NCBI GenBank assembly: GCA_030180135.1 | Contig: CM058233.1 | Coordinates: 25,639,615-25,703,614, forward strand | Reading direction: 5' to 3' | DNA from: Orychophragmus violaceus | Lineage: Eukaryota; Streptophyta; Magnoliopsida; Brassicales; Brassicaceae | DNA length: 64,000 nt | Part shown: positions 22,639 through 33,337 of the stretch, piece after piece | How the letters are laid out: every line of letters starts with the position of its first letter | Numbering within the stretch: the first letter of the stretch is position 1 | The notes under the pieces: generated by a model | Seen by the model: the letters and a program-made list of their open reading frames with translations, nothing else | Databases searched by the model: none | What the model was told of the DNA's origin: nothing | Program-made: the position numbers and the translations under genes

Positions 22639-25210
22639 GGTTTTTCACTTATAGATCCCTTTGAGGCTTGGTTTTGTATTAAGTAATTGCTACAATGTAC
22701 CTGCTTTAAGCAGAGTTGTCTTTCATTTTCTTGTAAGAATTTGAATGTTTTTCATTTTGATAAAAGACAAGTTTTGTTCTTTTGATCTTAATGAAATATT
22801 AATTGTAGCACCCTATTCATGGAATGGGTTTTATATCTTAAACCAAAGAGTGCCTAAATGTAACATAAATACCGAATTGGTTTAAATCTGATGAATTAAA
22901 CCTGATTTTTCTTGGCATAAATTCTTGGTCACATAGAGTAAGTCGGATTCAGAAATCCCATAGTCATGGACTGTTGGGCTCATTTGATAAAATATCTTAT
23001 GAGACTTGAATTCTGTTTACTTGACCAAAAGGTAAAGGGCCTATCTTAGCCGAGCTAGAGAAAAGGCCCAAAGGCTTATTGGACCTGGAACATACTCATG
23101 TATGTGGCCCAATGAGCAGTAATGCCAGAGAAAATCTCCTGTACTTCATTATCTCTACTGATTACTTCAGTGAGTGTGACTGTGTTCATTTGATGAGACA
23201 CAAGTCGGAATTCTTTGACATGGTCGAAAGAGTTCCAGAATGAAGCATAGGATCTGAATGACAAAAGTATTAAGACTCTGGATTATATCACGAGTAAGAA
23301 TACTTAAGTCATTGATTGTGTGATCATCTAAATGAGTGTGAAATCGTTTCACAGCTCATTTCTCCTGAAAACCTGAAGGTTTTTCTGTGAGAAAGAATCA
23401 GATCTTATTAGAAATGATTAAAGATGAGTCACACGAATCTTCCATGATATTATTTAAGAATAACGCTCTAGAAATATCTAAGTTTACGCTGAAAAGGTTC
23501 CACCAATATCAGTTGAAAGACACCACGTAAATGTGGATTGGAATCGATCCAAATTCGTCTTTACTGAATATTTGTAGTTGAGCTACTTCGCTGGTTGTCC
23601 TAGGGAAACTAAGGCTTGTTACTTTTACGTCCATTCTGTTTTCTAAAAGGGGAAGTTACTTTCCAAGAAGAACAGTGGGAGTAAAAGTATAACTCGAAGA
23701 AATTCGAGACATACAGGAGGCTGCTCAACCTGTTGAGGGAGAGCAACGGATGGATTTACAGATTTCTGTAGAATCTATACCTATGGAGCCTGAAGTTCAC
23801 AGATATAAATGAATCAGTTACTAATCCGAGAGTGATTTCTTGTCATTAGTTGAACCTGATAATCATTGAAATCTGCACCTGTGGAGCCTGAAGTTCGCAG
23901 ATATAAATGAATCAGTTACTAATCCGAGAGTGATTTCTTGTCATTAGTTGAACCTGATAATCATTGAAATCTGCACCTGTGGAGCCTGAAGTTCGCAGAT
24001 ATGAATGAATCAGTTACTAATCCGAGAGTGATTTCTCGTCATTAGTTGAACCTGATAATCATTGAAAGATCGCATGATCTGATGATCATTGAAAGCGACG
24101 AATCTGCGAAATTCAAAGAAGCGATAGTGAGCCCGAACTCTCCGAAAAATTACATTTTATGTAAGTTAGCTTCATCGATCCATTCATGGATGGAAGCAAA
24201 CATATCGGAGTTGGAATCTTTGTTCTGTTGAAGTAGTCAAGGTTTTGACTTGAACAGGAACGAATTGGAACTGTGCGTTTACTAATAGATTGGTGGGAGC
24301 GATATTGCATTTCTCATATTGTATGTCGATGACATACTGATTCTCGGAAAAGACGTCCCAATGCTGCAGTCGGTTAAGGACTGGCTTGGGAGTTGGTTCT
24401 AATGATTGACATGGGTAAAGCCACGTATGTTTTTGGATTTTGGATCTAAAGATAGAGATCCGAAAGAGCTGGTAGGACAAAGTCAGGATTCTTATCCCGA
24501 CAAAGTCCTACACGTTTTCAGCATTCCAAGAAGGGTTTTATGCCAATGTCACATGGCATTACGTTAAGCAAGACACAGTGTCCTACGATAACTGCTGAGC
24601 TTAAATGCATGGATAAGTTTCCATATGCGTCGGCAATTGGATCTATCATGTATGCCATGAAACGTACTTGTTTGATGTTGCTTTAATGTTAAGCAAGACA
24701 AGTAAAGACCAATCAAATCCAGCAAAGAATCACTGGATTGCCGTAACGAATATCCTAAAGTATTTGAGGAATACTAAGGATAAATTCTTGAGTTACGGAG
24801 AAAGTGAGGTGCTACGAGTCGGTAGAGTCTGAAAGGCAAGTTTCCAACGGACAAAGATGATTTCCGGTCACAGTCCGGTTATATCTTGTGTCTGTCTGGC
24901 CGTGCAAGGCACTGTTGCTGACTCCATGACTTAAGCTGAACATTTCGCAGCTTGGAAAGCGGCGAAAGAGGTTGTTTGGAAAGAAGAGTTCGTCACTGAA
25001 CTTGATGTGATTCCCAGCATAGATGAGACTAGCTGCACATCAGAGGTCCAAACACCTTGAGGATAGGTATAACCTATTCCGTGAGATAAATGACAGAGAT
25101 GTTAAGTAGATCAGCAAGTTTCAATGAATGAGAACGTTGCTAATCTATTAACGAAGCCACTCCTTAGGCCTAAGCACGAGTCGCGGACTGTTGCTGTAGG
25201 ATAAGTGAAA
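22639..25210 (+). pseudogene. Copia D pol, ruined
   Basis: Fragments of integrase (about 22950-23560), RT and RNase H can be matched to B, broken by many stops and frame changes. Near 24110-24180 the sequence jumps from the pre-RT linker (KFKEAIVSP) to the RT palm start (KLASSIHSWM), removing the fingers with the first catalytic Asp (the MDVKTAFLNG block in B). YVDD survives near 24319-24330, and part of RNase H near 24600-25160. A 98-bp unit is tandemly triplicated at 23774-24066. Confidence 0.88.
23774..24066 (+). repeat. 98-bp tandem repeat, three copies
   Basis: GGAGCCTGAAGTTC recurs at 23785, 23883 and 23981, a period of 98 bp, with near-identical units. Element E has one copy at the matching place, so the triplication is specific to D. 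Confidence 0.9.
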
Positions 25211-26075
25211 TTAAGATGCAGTCTAAATTTCAGTGGGAGTTAGTAAAGGGCTTTATTTAGTTATTGGATATGTTCTTGAAATAACATTTAAGATGTTTAA
25301 TGAAATTATTATTTCAAGATTATTTTAACTGTGATGAAATAATCGTTCCAAAGTGATATAAACCATTTTATAGGTCATCGAAGTAAATGACTTGATCTTG
25401 AGTTATCAAAGTCATTCAGCTTGATCATGAGACCCTATATTTGATAAATGACTTATATCATTATGTCCCTAGTCGAAGGTTGTTGAAATTGGAACACCAA
25501 CAACCGTGAGAGACTGGATTGGTACGTGACTTATGACAAAGTCTCAGTGTGTCATAGATGCGCGGCATCAAAGTCAGTACATAGGTGTATGTTGGGAACA
25601 TACGACCGGACAAGACCCAATTATGAGAACTCTTCAGGATATTTATATCTGTGTCATAAGAGATTCTCACTACGACTATAGAGTATAGTCCTTAGACCTG
25701 AGTTCGCATGCATGTGACTGCACATGGACTAATGCACTTTGATTATTGTCTAACGCTATCGTTCTGCGATAGTTATAAGGACCTTGTTTGGGTACATTAT
25801 GAAATGAGTAGTTTACAGTGATGGAACAAGACAGAATTTGTCCCTCCAATATAAATGGAGTGAATATCTCTAGGCCAATCGGAGATTTGAATACTGGAAA
25901 ATGCATGGCCATGCTCAAACGGACTGTCCCGAGTCGTTTGGATTGTCAGTATCGAATCAGAGTCCGATGAACAAGATTAGGCTTTATAAGGATGACACCA
26001 ATCTTGCCTTATGACTAATCGAGATATTGTGACAAAAGGATTATGAATACAGAGATTCCAGTACAAGTGGGAGAT
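25211..26075 (+). other. Copia D 3' untranslated region and PPT
   Basis: Non-coding, ending in the PPT at 26065-26075. It matches E 51240-52100 (minus strand) closely. Confidence 0.85.
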
Positions 26076-26752
26076 TGTTGGAATTGTGTCCAGTAATCTC
26101 GGTACTGTCTCTAGAAAGTAAGAGTATGTCAATGATCAGACATAAGTCATATAATACTGGGGGTCATGATGGCTTGCTAGAGTCCGCTCATGATCTATAA
26201 GTCTTGGACTTATTGCCTTTATTATATGATCCCATATGGGTCACACGCCTAAGCTTACAGGAAAATGTGTAGGAACGGATTGACAGAAGTACGGTAAAAG
26301 TGCTAGGCATTTACTGTACTTAGAGATTAAAGGGTTCAGCAATCGTGTGTCGATCGATACACAAGGTGTGTCGATCGACACAGTGCGTGAACGCCTAGGA
26401 AATAATAAGACCGAGAATTGGGCCCGAAAGCCCATGAGAACTAAGACAGGTTTTAAATGAATAAAACCTGACCTAGCTCTCGAATTCTCTCTAGGTCTGC
26501 GCCTCTCTCTCTCTCTCTGTCGCCTCCCTCCTCGTGGTCTAGCAGCCAGATTCCTTTGCGTGCGTGTGTGAACCTTTGGAGGATCCATCCCTTGGTGGCT
26601 CTCTGATCTCTGACCATACCATCCCTTTCCGCTGCACATAAACAGGTATAAGGTGAGATCAATATTGTTTCTATTCAAGAGAACCTAGATCCGCATATTT
26701 AGGATAATCTGAATCAGAGAATTGAATCAGGATTGATCTAAACATTCCTTCA
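26076..26752 (+). repeat. 3' LTR of Copia D
   Basis: 677 bp, nearly identical to 19386-20064. The palindrome pair is at 26348-26359 and 26369-26380. Confidence 0.96.
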
Positions 26753-27336
26753 ATGTGTGGTGTTTTCTAATAGTCATAGAGCTCCTGCAAGTCTGTCCAA
26801 TGGTCACTTAGTTCCTGTTCCAGCGAAAAATTTCCTCGAAAATTCATAGTTTCATACTGATTTTGACTCAATAAAACAATTTGAAAACAGATGAAAAACA
26901 AAGAAATGACTCTAAGAAAACAAAACACAATGTCAGTAGCCACCTCCCCCACACTTAGACTGCACTGTCCCCAGTGCAATTGTAGTATGAGATATGTAAA
27001 AATCAAATTGGAACCAAAGAGTTTTTGAGCTGAAAATCCGAACCTGATCACGGCTGATGTCGACCGACACTAAGCTAGTGTCGCTCGACATCGAGCTCGT
27101 AGTATCATACGCAATGTGTGCAATCTGTCCGTGGTTAAGATCATGAGTTAGCACTCAATTTTCTCACCTGTTAGTTGTGTTAGATCACTCAAAATCTCAT
27201 CAGAAACAACAATAAAGATGCATAAACTCAAATAGTCATGGTTCCTAGCAAACGAGACTCAAAAACTGACTCAAAAGAAACATAAAAATGACTCAAGAAA
27301 AGGAAAAAGAAAAACAAACGCAGAATCAGCAACCGT
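26753..27336 (-). other. Element A 3' region, piece next to the 3' ORF
   Basis: Minus-strand non-coding sequence between the 3' ORF and the D insertion. It holds a palindrome pair (27058-27090), then a hairpin TGCACTG-GGGA-CAGTGCA (26962-26979) followed by an internal PPT copy (26944-26958). The first bases are the second ATGTG target copy of D. Confidence 0.8.
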
Positions 27337-28844
27337 CTAGAAGACTGGAGAGTCTCCATCGTCCGTCTCCTCCGAGTCAGCAGCCTCCTCCATCTCCTCC
27401 TCCTCTGAGCTCAAATGGACAGGTGCTTGAGCTGATGCGCGATGTCGAGGATGAGGATGGTGTACATGCTTTGAGCGCTGGCAGGACATCTTGTGGACCT
27501 TCTTCCAAATTCCTTTAAGTACAGCCGCTGCCCACTTCTGGAACTGCGGTGGTAGCATGTCTTCTGCTGGTCTTGGAAGCTCGGGAAACTCATCTGTGTC
27601 ATCCACAGGGACAGGCTCATGCTCAGCAGCAGAGGCAGCAGCTCCAGAAGATGCGCCTCTAAGCACAGTAGCACGGCGCGGAACAGCTCGGCAGAGATCT
27701 ACGTTCGGCTGGAAAGAGAGTGAGAGAGGATGATCAGTGATGCCTGTGAGCTTAATCTCTAGGAGAGGACAGAGGCGCTCTACGCCAGATATGTCGTGGA
27801 ATCTACACCAGAACTGTGTCCCATTGGTGTCTCCCTTGATCCACTGACTGCTCTTCAGATGCGTGAAGTTCATGGTGAGCTTCTTAGTACAAATGCTCAT
27901 CTGACTCCTGTCAAGCCCAAATTGATTAAAGATGGGAGTTAAGAGACTCCCGATCGACTCCTTCTTCATTGTCTTCCCAGTGAAAGGATTCATCGCCTTT
28001 AATGTCTCCAAATGGTGAGCAAAGAGAGCTCCCATGTTAGCATCCAACTCCAAATGAGCATCCTCAAACTCACTGACATCAACGCTCTTGCAAATCCCAA
28101 TATTGAGCAAGAAGAGCTCAGCAATCCTCATCATCTCAGGCTCCATCTTACACAAAATAGTGTTGGAGAATATGCGGACAAGATAGCGCAGAAGCGGATG
28201 TCGTACAACGGTTTGCCTGGTGGTCTGAGATACATACACTCCTGTGCCAAAGTGTTTCCAAAAGAGCTCCACATCAGACTAATGCTCAGGCAAACTGACT
28301 CTCTCCTTCGTCCTGTCAAACTCATAGATGTCGCAAAGCTCCGGGAGACTAAGCCTGTACCGCCTGCCCTTGGCCATGAATGTCAGTGTACCCTCAGACG
28401 CTTTCCTCACCACATCGTTGGTGTAGTACACACGGACTGTGGCCATAAACTGTCTCACCAGCTCCGGATATAAGTCGTAGTACTTGGTACAGATCGTACC
28501 CAAGCTTATAGTCCGTAAGATGCACAACACATATGATCGTATCTTCAGCTTGCCCATTGTGGTCATGTCAGGAAGCCGTGTGGGCTCATCTTAACGTCAC
28601 ACCAGGCGTTGTAGAACAAGGTGTCATAGATGTCCACCTGCTCTGAGATATCCCTGTAGATGCATTCTCGCTTCTTCACCTCTACTGCAGGTTCGTCATC
28701 GAAGCAAGTGATCTTGAACTTCTTTGCTTCCATTCTAGGCCAAGGCGCTTGGTTCTGAGCATCGCGTTGCTGCGATGAGGAACCAGAAACATTGGTTGCA
28801 AAGGCTTTTCGTGGGCGTTTTCCTTGGTTTAGAGAAGGATCCAT
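27337..28844 (-). pseudogene. Element A 3' ORF (Athila ORF1/env-position protein), broken
   Basis: It starts at ATG 28844 (MDPSLNQGKRPRKAF), aligned with the start of H's exon 2. A minus-strand frame continues upstream to 28910 through SVDIKEIE. A frameshift with TGA at about 28563-28568 and a TAG at 28279-28281 (Trp in H) break it. Conserved blocks shared with H are LGTICTKYYD, YDIYEFDRTKERV, NTILCKMEP, SLLTPIF, FTHLKS and a Pro-rich then acidic C-terminus ending in SEETDDGDS. I see no signal peptide or membrane segment. It resembles the Arabidopsis retrotransposon ORF1 proteins (Pfam ATHILA group), but the family assignment is not certain. Confidence 0.8.
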
Positions 28845-29146
28845 CTCGATTTCCTTGATGTCGACCGACATCAAGCTTGATGTCGGCCGACACTTACCTG
28901 TTTCAACCAAATCGACCCTAAAATCGACCTCGGTCGATTATCGTCCGTGCTCCAAAACTTTCTCGAGTCCAATGTCGACCGACATCCAAGTCGAAGTCGA
29001 CCGACCCTGACTAAACAGTGCTATGGATTCTGCATAACTTGACACAAAAACACCAAAAACGAAAGAAATCAAAATGCAAAACCAAAAATCCTAGTATATA
29101 CAACTTACCAGTGGGTTGCCTCCCACTCAGCGCTTGTTTTAAGTCA
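28845..29146 (-). other. Element A spacer between tail ORF and 3' ORF
   Basis: On the minus strand it begins with the family motif AAGCGCTGAGTGGGAGGCAA (near 29137). It holds palindrome pairs at 28973-29006 and 28859-28892 and reaches the 3' ORF without an intron. The base before the ATG at 28844 follows ATCGAG, exactly where H has a GTAAGT donor. Confidence 0.8.
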
Positions 29147-29569
29147 TTAGCTTGAATTGGATGGGAGATAGACTCCCGGTGGTTTCGACGGAGGTTGTGA
29201 GTGCGTCTGCGAAATTCTCCTCATCCATGGTGAAGAGTAAGCAGTGTCAGCATGAGCTCGTCCAAGGAACGAGGGATTAGGATCAGAGTTAAACTTGGGT
29301 GCATCAGAATGTTTCCCTGCAGTCATAGCAGTGAAGTTAGTAGGTTTGGGTTTAGGAGATGCGTACCTTTGCTTGGGTGGAGCTCTGATGTGTGGAGCTT
29401 TCTGCTTATGAGCAGTTGCAAGCTCTGAAGATGCTAGAGTGGAATCTTGAGAAACCACCATCTTCCTTTCTCCAGTATCAGACACTGAAGTCTCACTGTT
29501 CTGAGCTTCTTGCTCCGACTCAATGCTAAAGGTTTGACCATCAATCTTGGGCCTGCGCATCATATCCAT
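29147..29569 (-). pseudogene. Element A gag-pro tail ORF
   Basis: A 140-codon open stretch after the protease, overlapping it slightly in another frame. It carries the tail conserved in C and H: GERKMVVSQ, ATAHKQKAP, FLGRAHADTAY and SPWMRRISQTHS. It is probably the C-terminal end of the gag-protease polyprotein, set off by a frameshift. Its role is unknown. Confidence 0.75.
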
Positions 29570-30395
29570 CTCCTAGGTGGAGATCGATCATACCGTTCCT
29601 CACATCAATCTTTGCTCCAGCTGTGGCTAAGAAAGGTCTTCCCAATATCAGAGGATAATCCGGCTCATTATCGTACCTTAGCACCACAAAGTCTAATGGA
29701 ACTAAATAGTTTCCAACTCTGACTGGGACATCCTCAAGAACTCCTTCTGGAACCCTTCTTGACTGATCAGCTAGCACCAAAGAGATCCTAGTGTTTGAAA
29801 AATCTGTCATCCCCAGTCTCTCTGCCACAGAGTATGGCATGAGATTTCCAGCAGCTCCTAAATCACACAAGGAACGCTTGAAGCCATTCTCAAAGATAGA
29901 ACAACTCAACACAAACACACCAGGATCTGATAGCTTTTTGGGGACCTGGTTAATCAATACGCCACTGACTTGTTTAGGAAGCACTACTACCCATTCCTTC
30001 AATACCTCGTCCATAGGCATCATCATGTCCAAGTATCTCTGTACACATGGATGATTGGGTGAAGTATCAACTTGTGGATCTTCTTTCAACTTCTTATCCA
30101 TCAGTTCCAGTTGTTTAGCTTCATCAAGCTCTTGTTGAGAGTTCACAGATACCTTAGGGAAAGGTATAGGAGGCTCATGGTCTATTTCTTCAGCAATAGC
30201 ACAAGATGTTAAAAAATCTGGCTCCTCACGCTCTTGATGTCGACCGACGTTGAACTTATGTCGGTCGACATTGCCTGATTCACCCTTGATGTCGACTCCA
30301 AAATCGGTTAAGGTCGATTTCCATTCGTCATGAGCACTCGAAATCCCTGTTGAAAGTGGATGTTGACCGACATCAAAGTCGATGTCGACCGACAC
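29541..30395 (-). pseudogene. Element A aspartic protease region
   Basis: Retropepsin-like region of a Ty3-gypsy Athila element. The N-terminal part reads VLPKQVSGVLINQVPKKL and leads into the catalytic segment CDLGAAGNLMPYS, where family members have the pattern CDLGASVN. The flap is in ISLVLADQSRRVPEGVLEDV and the second conserved block is PLILGRPFLATAGAKID. The active site here is DLGA, normal for Athila-type proteases. The frame is open over this block, but upstream gag is broken. A palindrome pair (30238-30270) and another (30361-30394) lie in the coding sequence just before it. Confidence 0.88.
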
Positions 30396-30480
30396 TGGGA
30401 TTTCAGTCTCGGGTTTTTCACTATCCTCGACGAGTTCAGCAGTCTTAATCTCAAAATTCTCTCCTTGACTTGATCCATCA

Positions 30481-31946
30481 TCAATCTGAACTGACCAAGC
30501 ATTGATGAGGGTGTCTATGACATTTTTCCCTTGACTGAACTTGAAATCTGGTGCACTTGTTGTCCAGCTGCTTCATGTGAGTACTCAAAGACTCAAGCTT
30601 CTTATTGAAGTCCACAGTAGTCTTTGTCTGACCTTCCAGCAATAGTTCCATCATTGCTTCCACCTTACTCTCACAAGCATTGGTAGCAGGAGGTGTCTGA
30701 TATGAAGATGATCCATATGTTCTCTGATAGGAGTTGTTCTTCTGAAAAGGCTTCTGGTAACCAGCATTCTGACCATACCCAGAAGAGTTTTGATTGCTCG
30801 TAAAAGCACTCTTCTGTCCACCATTAAAGAACTTGTTCCCTTGCTGATTCCCATACCTGTTTCTTTGGAATCCAGAACCACTGATGTAGTTCACATCTTC
30901 TTCAACCTCAAACACTTCAACGTCCTAAGCAAAGTGAACAGCTTTCTTACCAGTCAACAGGCTGTGAACACTATCCAGTTGCTTCTTAATCTCAGAAATC
31001 TGCATGTGATCCATCTTTCCACCAGATTCTTTCCTCCTCTGATCTGCAGTCTTAGTGCTGTTGCTACTCACCAAATTCTCAATCAACACTCTAGCCTGCT
31101 CGGGAGTCTTTGTGTTGAAGTTACCATTGCTGGCAGCATCCAACGCAGACTGGTACCAGAGATCCACACCTCTGAAGAAAATGCCCAGCAGCTGAACTTC
31201 AGAGAATCCATGATGAGGACAATCTCGTTGGTACATCTTAAACCTTACCCAAGCTGACTTAAGTGGCTCTGTAGGTCCCTGAGTGAATGTCAGAAGATCC
31301 TGTCTGAGCTGATCTGACCGAGCATCATCATAGAAGTGTCGCAGGAACTCTCTCTTCACACCATCCCAAGTAGTCAACTTCCCAGGTGGAAGTTGCTTCA
31401 GCCAAGCAGCAGTCTCTCCAGTGAGAGAATATGGGAAAAGCTTCAGATAAAGGAAGTCATAACCCACCCGTTGTACTTCATTCCAGTGATGAAGGCTTCA
31501 AAATCCTCAATGTGGTCCATGGGTTGCTCATGTGGGAGACCATGGAAGGGGTGTTGCCTTAGCATAGCATAATAGACAGTCTTGATCTCAAAGTCATTCC
31601 TCTCAAATGGTGGAGGAACAATTGCTAACCGGTTAGCATAAAACTCATCCGGACGGTTGTAGTCAGCAAGAGTCCTCTCAGCATTGACCATCTGCCTCTG
31701 GCCTTGAGGCTGTTCATGTTCAGGGATCACTCGTCCATCAACATCAATCCTTTGCCCCTGATCATTGTAGGTGTTGTTCTGTTGGTCTCTCAGAACACCT
31801 TCAGCATCTGGTCTCAAAATCAAACGATTTTTCATCATTCTTGTTCTTTGACCCTTTCTGTTCGTTTTCTCTAGTTTAGCAAGCTCCTCAAGTCTGAGAT
31901 TAAGAAGTTCTTCGTTCTAGTTGCTTCGGGTATTTTGACTAGGCAT
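30481..31946 (-). pseudogene. Element A gag, broken
   Basis: The start is ATG at 31946 (MPSQNTRSN), matching H MPSRHTRTN. A TAG follows at codon 10. The Athila gag reads TLADYNRPDEFYANR, AIVPPPFERNDFE, PFHGLPHEQPMDHIEDFE, then after a 1-nt shift near 31460 YSLTGETAAWLKQLPPGKLTTW and DQLRQDLLTFTQGP. A stop at 30922-30924 separates the capsid from a Gly/Asn/Gln-rich stretch (QGNKFFNGGQKSAF) and a coiled-coil-like SLSTHMKQLD. The capsid blocks are clear and the lesions are few. Confidence 0.9.
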
Positions 31947-32159
31947 ACACTGACTTCAAAACACTGTTTCGAGGTCGAAGTCGAGCGACACTAAAGAGGA
32001 TGTCGGTCGACACTGGATGCGTCTATCAATTCCTGCAGCAACAAAACAAGCCAAACCGAGAAAAATCAGTAACAAAAGAAATAAAACAACTTAGACTCAA
32101 CTCTAAAACAAAATCTATCGGCGAACTCAGTTGAGTCCCCGGCAACGGCGCCAAAAACT
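31947..32159 (-). other. Element A leader and tRNA-Asp primer site
   Basis: The primer site TGGCGCCGTTGCCGGGG (minus strand, 32137-32153) lies 6 bases from the LTR. A palindrome pair is at 31979-31990 and 32001-32012, just before gag. Confidence 0.88.
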
Positions 32160-33332
32160 TGATAGGTCAAGAAATATCCCTATTCTACTGCAAATACACA
32201 GATATGCGAATGTAGTACTTAGGGTATCAAATCCACAAGGACTCACAGTCACACGATAGATTATATGTTGTCAAGTTAATCTAAATCAATTCAAGAATGC
32301 AGTAACACAAAAAGAAAGTAAATAGATAGGTGTTTTCAATAAGAGAAAGGCGTCAGACTTAGGAAGTTCTCGGTAATTATGCAATGCTAGACACTTAACT
32401 AACCGGATTCAGATTAAACACATGCTCAAGAACTAGAACCACAATGCTAAATAATCCAACTCTCGCTGAGATTATTTCTATATCTAGCAACCTAGCGATC
32501 CAAATCTCTTTGTGATCCTAGAGTTCTAAACAAGCATTAAGAACCCGTTCTATCGGTTCACAATTCTCCTAAACCAAATCTCTTTGTATCTAGTCAAATT
32601 TCTCACACTAAGTTTATTCAGATTATAACTCACACTCTCGTGCTATTGTCAGTTATGTCAGATCTAAACCCTAGGTGGTCAGTCCAGAATTCAGTATTAA
32701 GCACAACTTAGGCGATGAACAAACAGATGATGAATCCTAATAAATCAGTTATCAAGCAAGCATAAAACCCTTATGAGAATTCCTAAATCTAACTAGGTTA
32801 CTACTCAGACATATTATCAGTTAAACAACACATCATTGAATAGAAAACCAAATATTGAATAGATAAAAGTAAAGGGGTTCGAAATCCTTCTCTCAAGGTT
32901 ACAAGTAGCAAGAATCAGCCCCTAGCCAAAATATCTCAATTTCCAAAGCAAGAACAAGTAAGAACAAGATGAAAATATAGCATAATGAGTCTGCTCTGAA
33001 AAACCTAGTTAAAAATCACTAAACACGTTTTGGGGCTAAATTAGAATTAGGGAAACTTCTGGGCAATTCTGCAATTCTTAAAACATGTCTTCAACTCGCG
33101 GCCGCTCTCAGTGTCGACCGACATCAAGGTTAGTGTCGGTCGACATCCAGTCGTGGCCGAGACACCAACTTCAGCTTGTTGCACAAATCACCAGAAACGT
33201 CCTATAATTCCATCTTTTGCTCCAAACGCAAGTCTACCTGTAGAAGACTCAACAGACTCGAAAAACCAGGTTAAAGACTCAATATATACAGCTATATCAT
33301 GGTTGAAAACCTATAAAAACCATGATATATCA
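32160..33332 (-). repeat. 5' LTR of element A
   Basis: 1173 bp, paired with 4979-6141. Its palindrome pair TGTCGACCGACA (33112-33123) and TGTCGGTCGACA (33134-33145) are exact reverse complements of each other with a 10-base loop. Confidence 0.95.
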
Positions 33333-33337
33333 GTTGC

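Larger units (their letters stand above)
19386..26752 (+). mobile_element. Copia D: gag-only non-autonomous element
   Basis: LTRs at 19386-20064 and 26076-26752 differ by about two substitutions and a 2-bp CT-repeat/indel difference by eye. The target duplication ATGTG is at 19381-19385 and 26753-26757. A tRNA-iMet site is at 20066-20078 and the PPT AAGTGGGAGAT at 26065-26075. Gag is open, but pol is a string of short frames with a large RT deletion. Element E shares these defects. Confidence 0.95.
4979..33332 (-). mobile_element. Athila-like element A (non-autonomous), hosts B and D
   Basis: LTRs at 4979-6141 and 32160-33332 start TGATAGG and end ATATCA. The target duplication GTTGC is present at 4974-4978 and 33333-33337. 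On the minus strand the order is 5' LTR, tRNA-Asp primer site, gag, aspartic protease, tail ORF, spacer, 3' ORF, long 3' region, PPT, 3' LTR. There is no RT, RNase H or integrase anywhere. Without the B and D insertions the element is about 8.45 kb. The coding region carries several stops and frameshifts. Confidence 0.95.

Noticed and set aside
27288..27733. Plus-strand frames opposite the A 3' ORF
   Set aside because: Antisense shadows of the minus-strand ORF at 27337-28844.
28890..28903. A second GTAAGT donor (CAG|GTAAGT, minus strand) upstream of the A 3' ORF
   Set aside because: It overlaps a palindrome pair, and no acceptor or intron-like stretch follows before the ORF.
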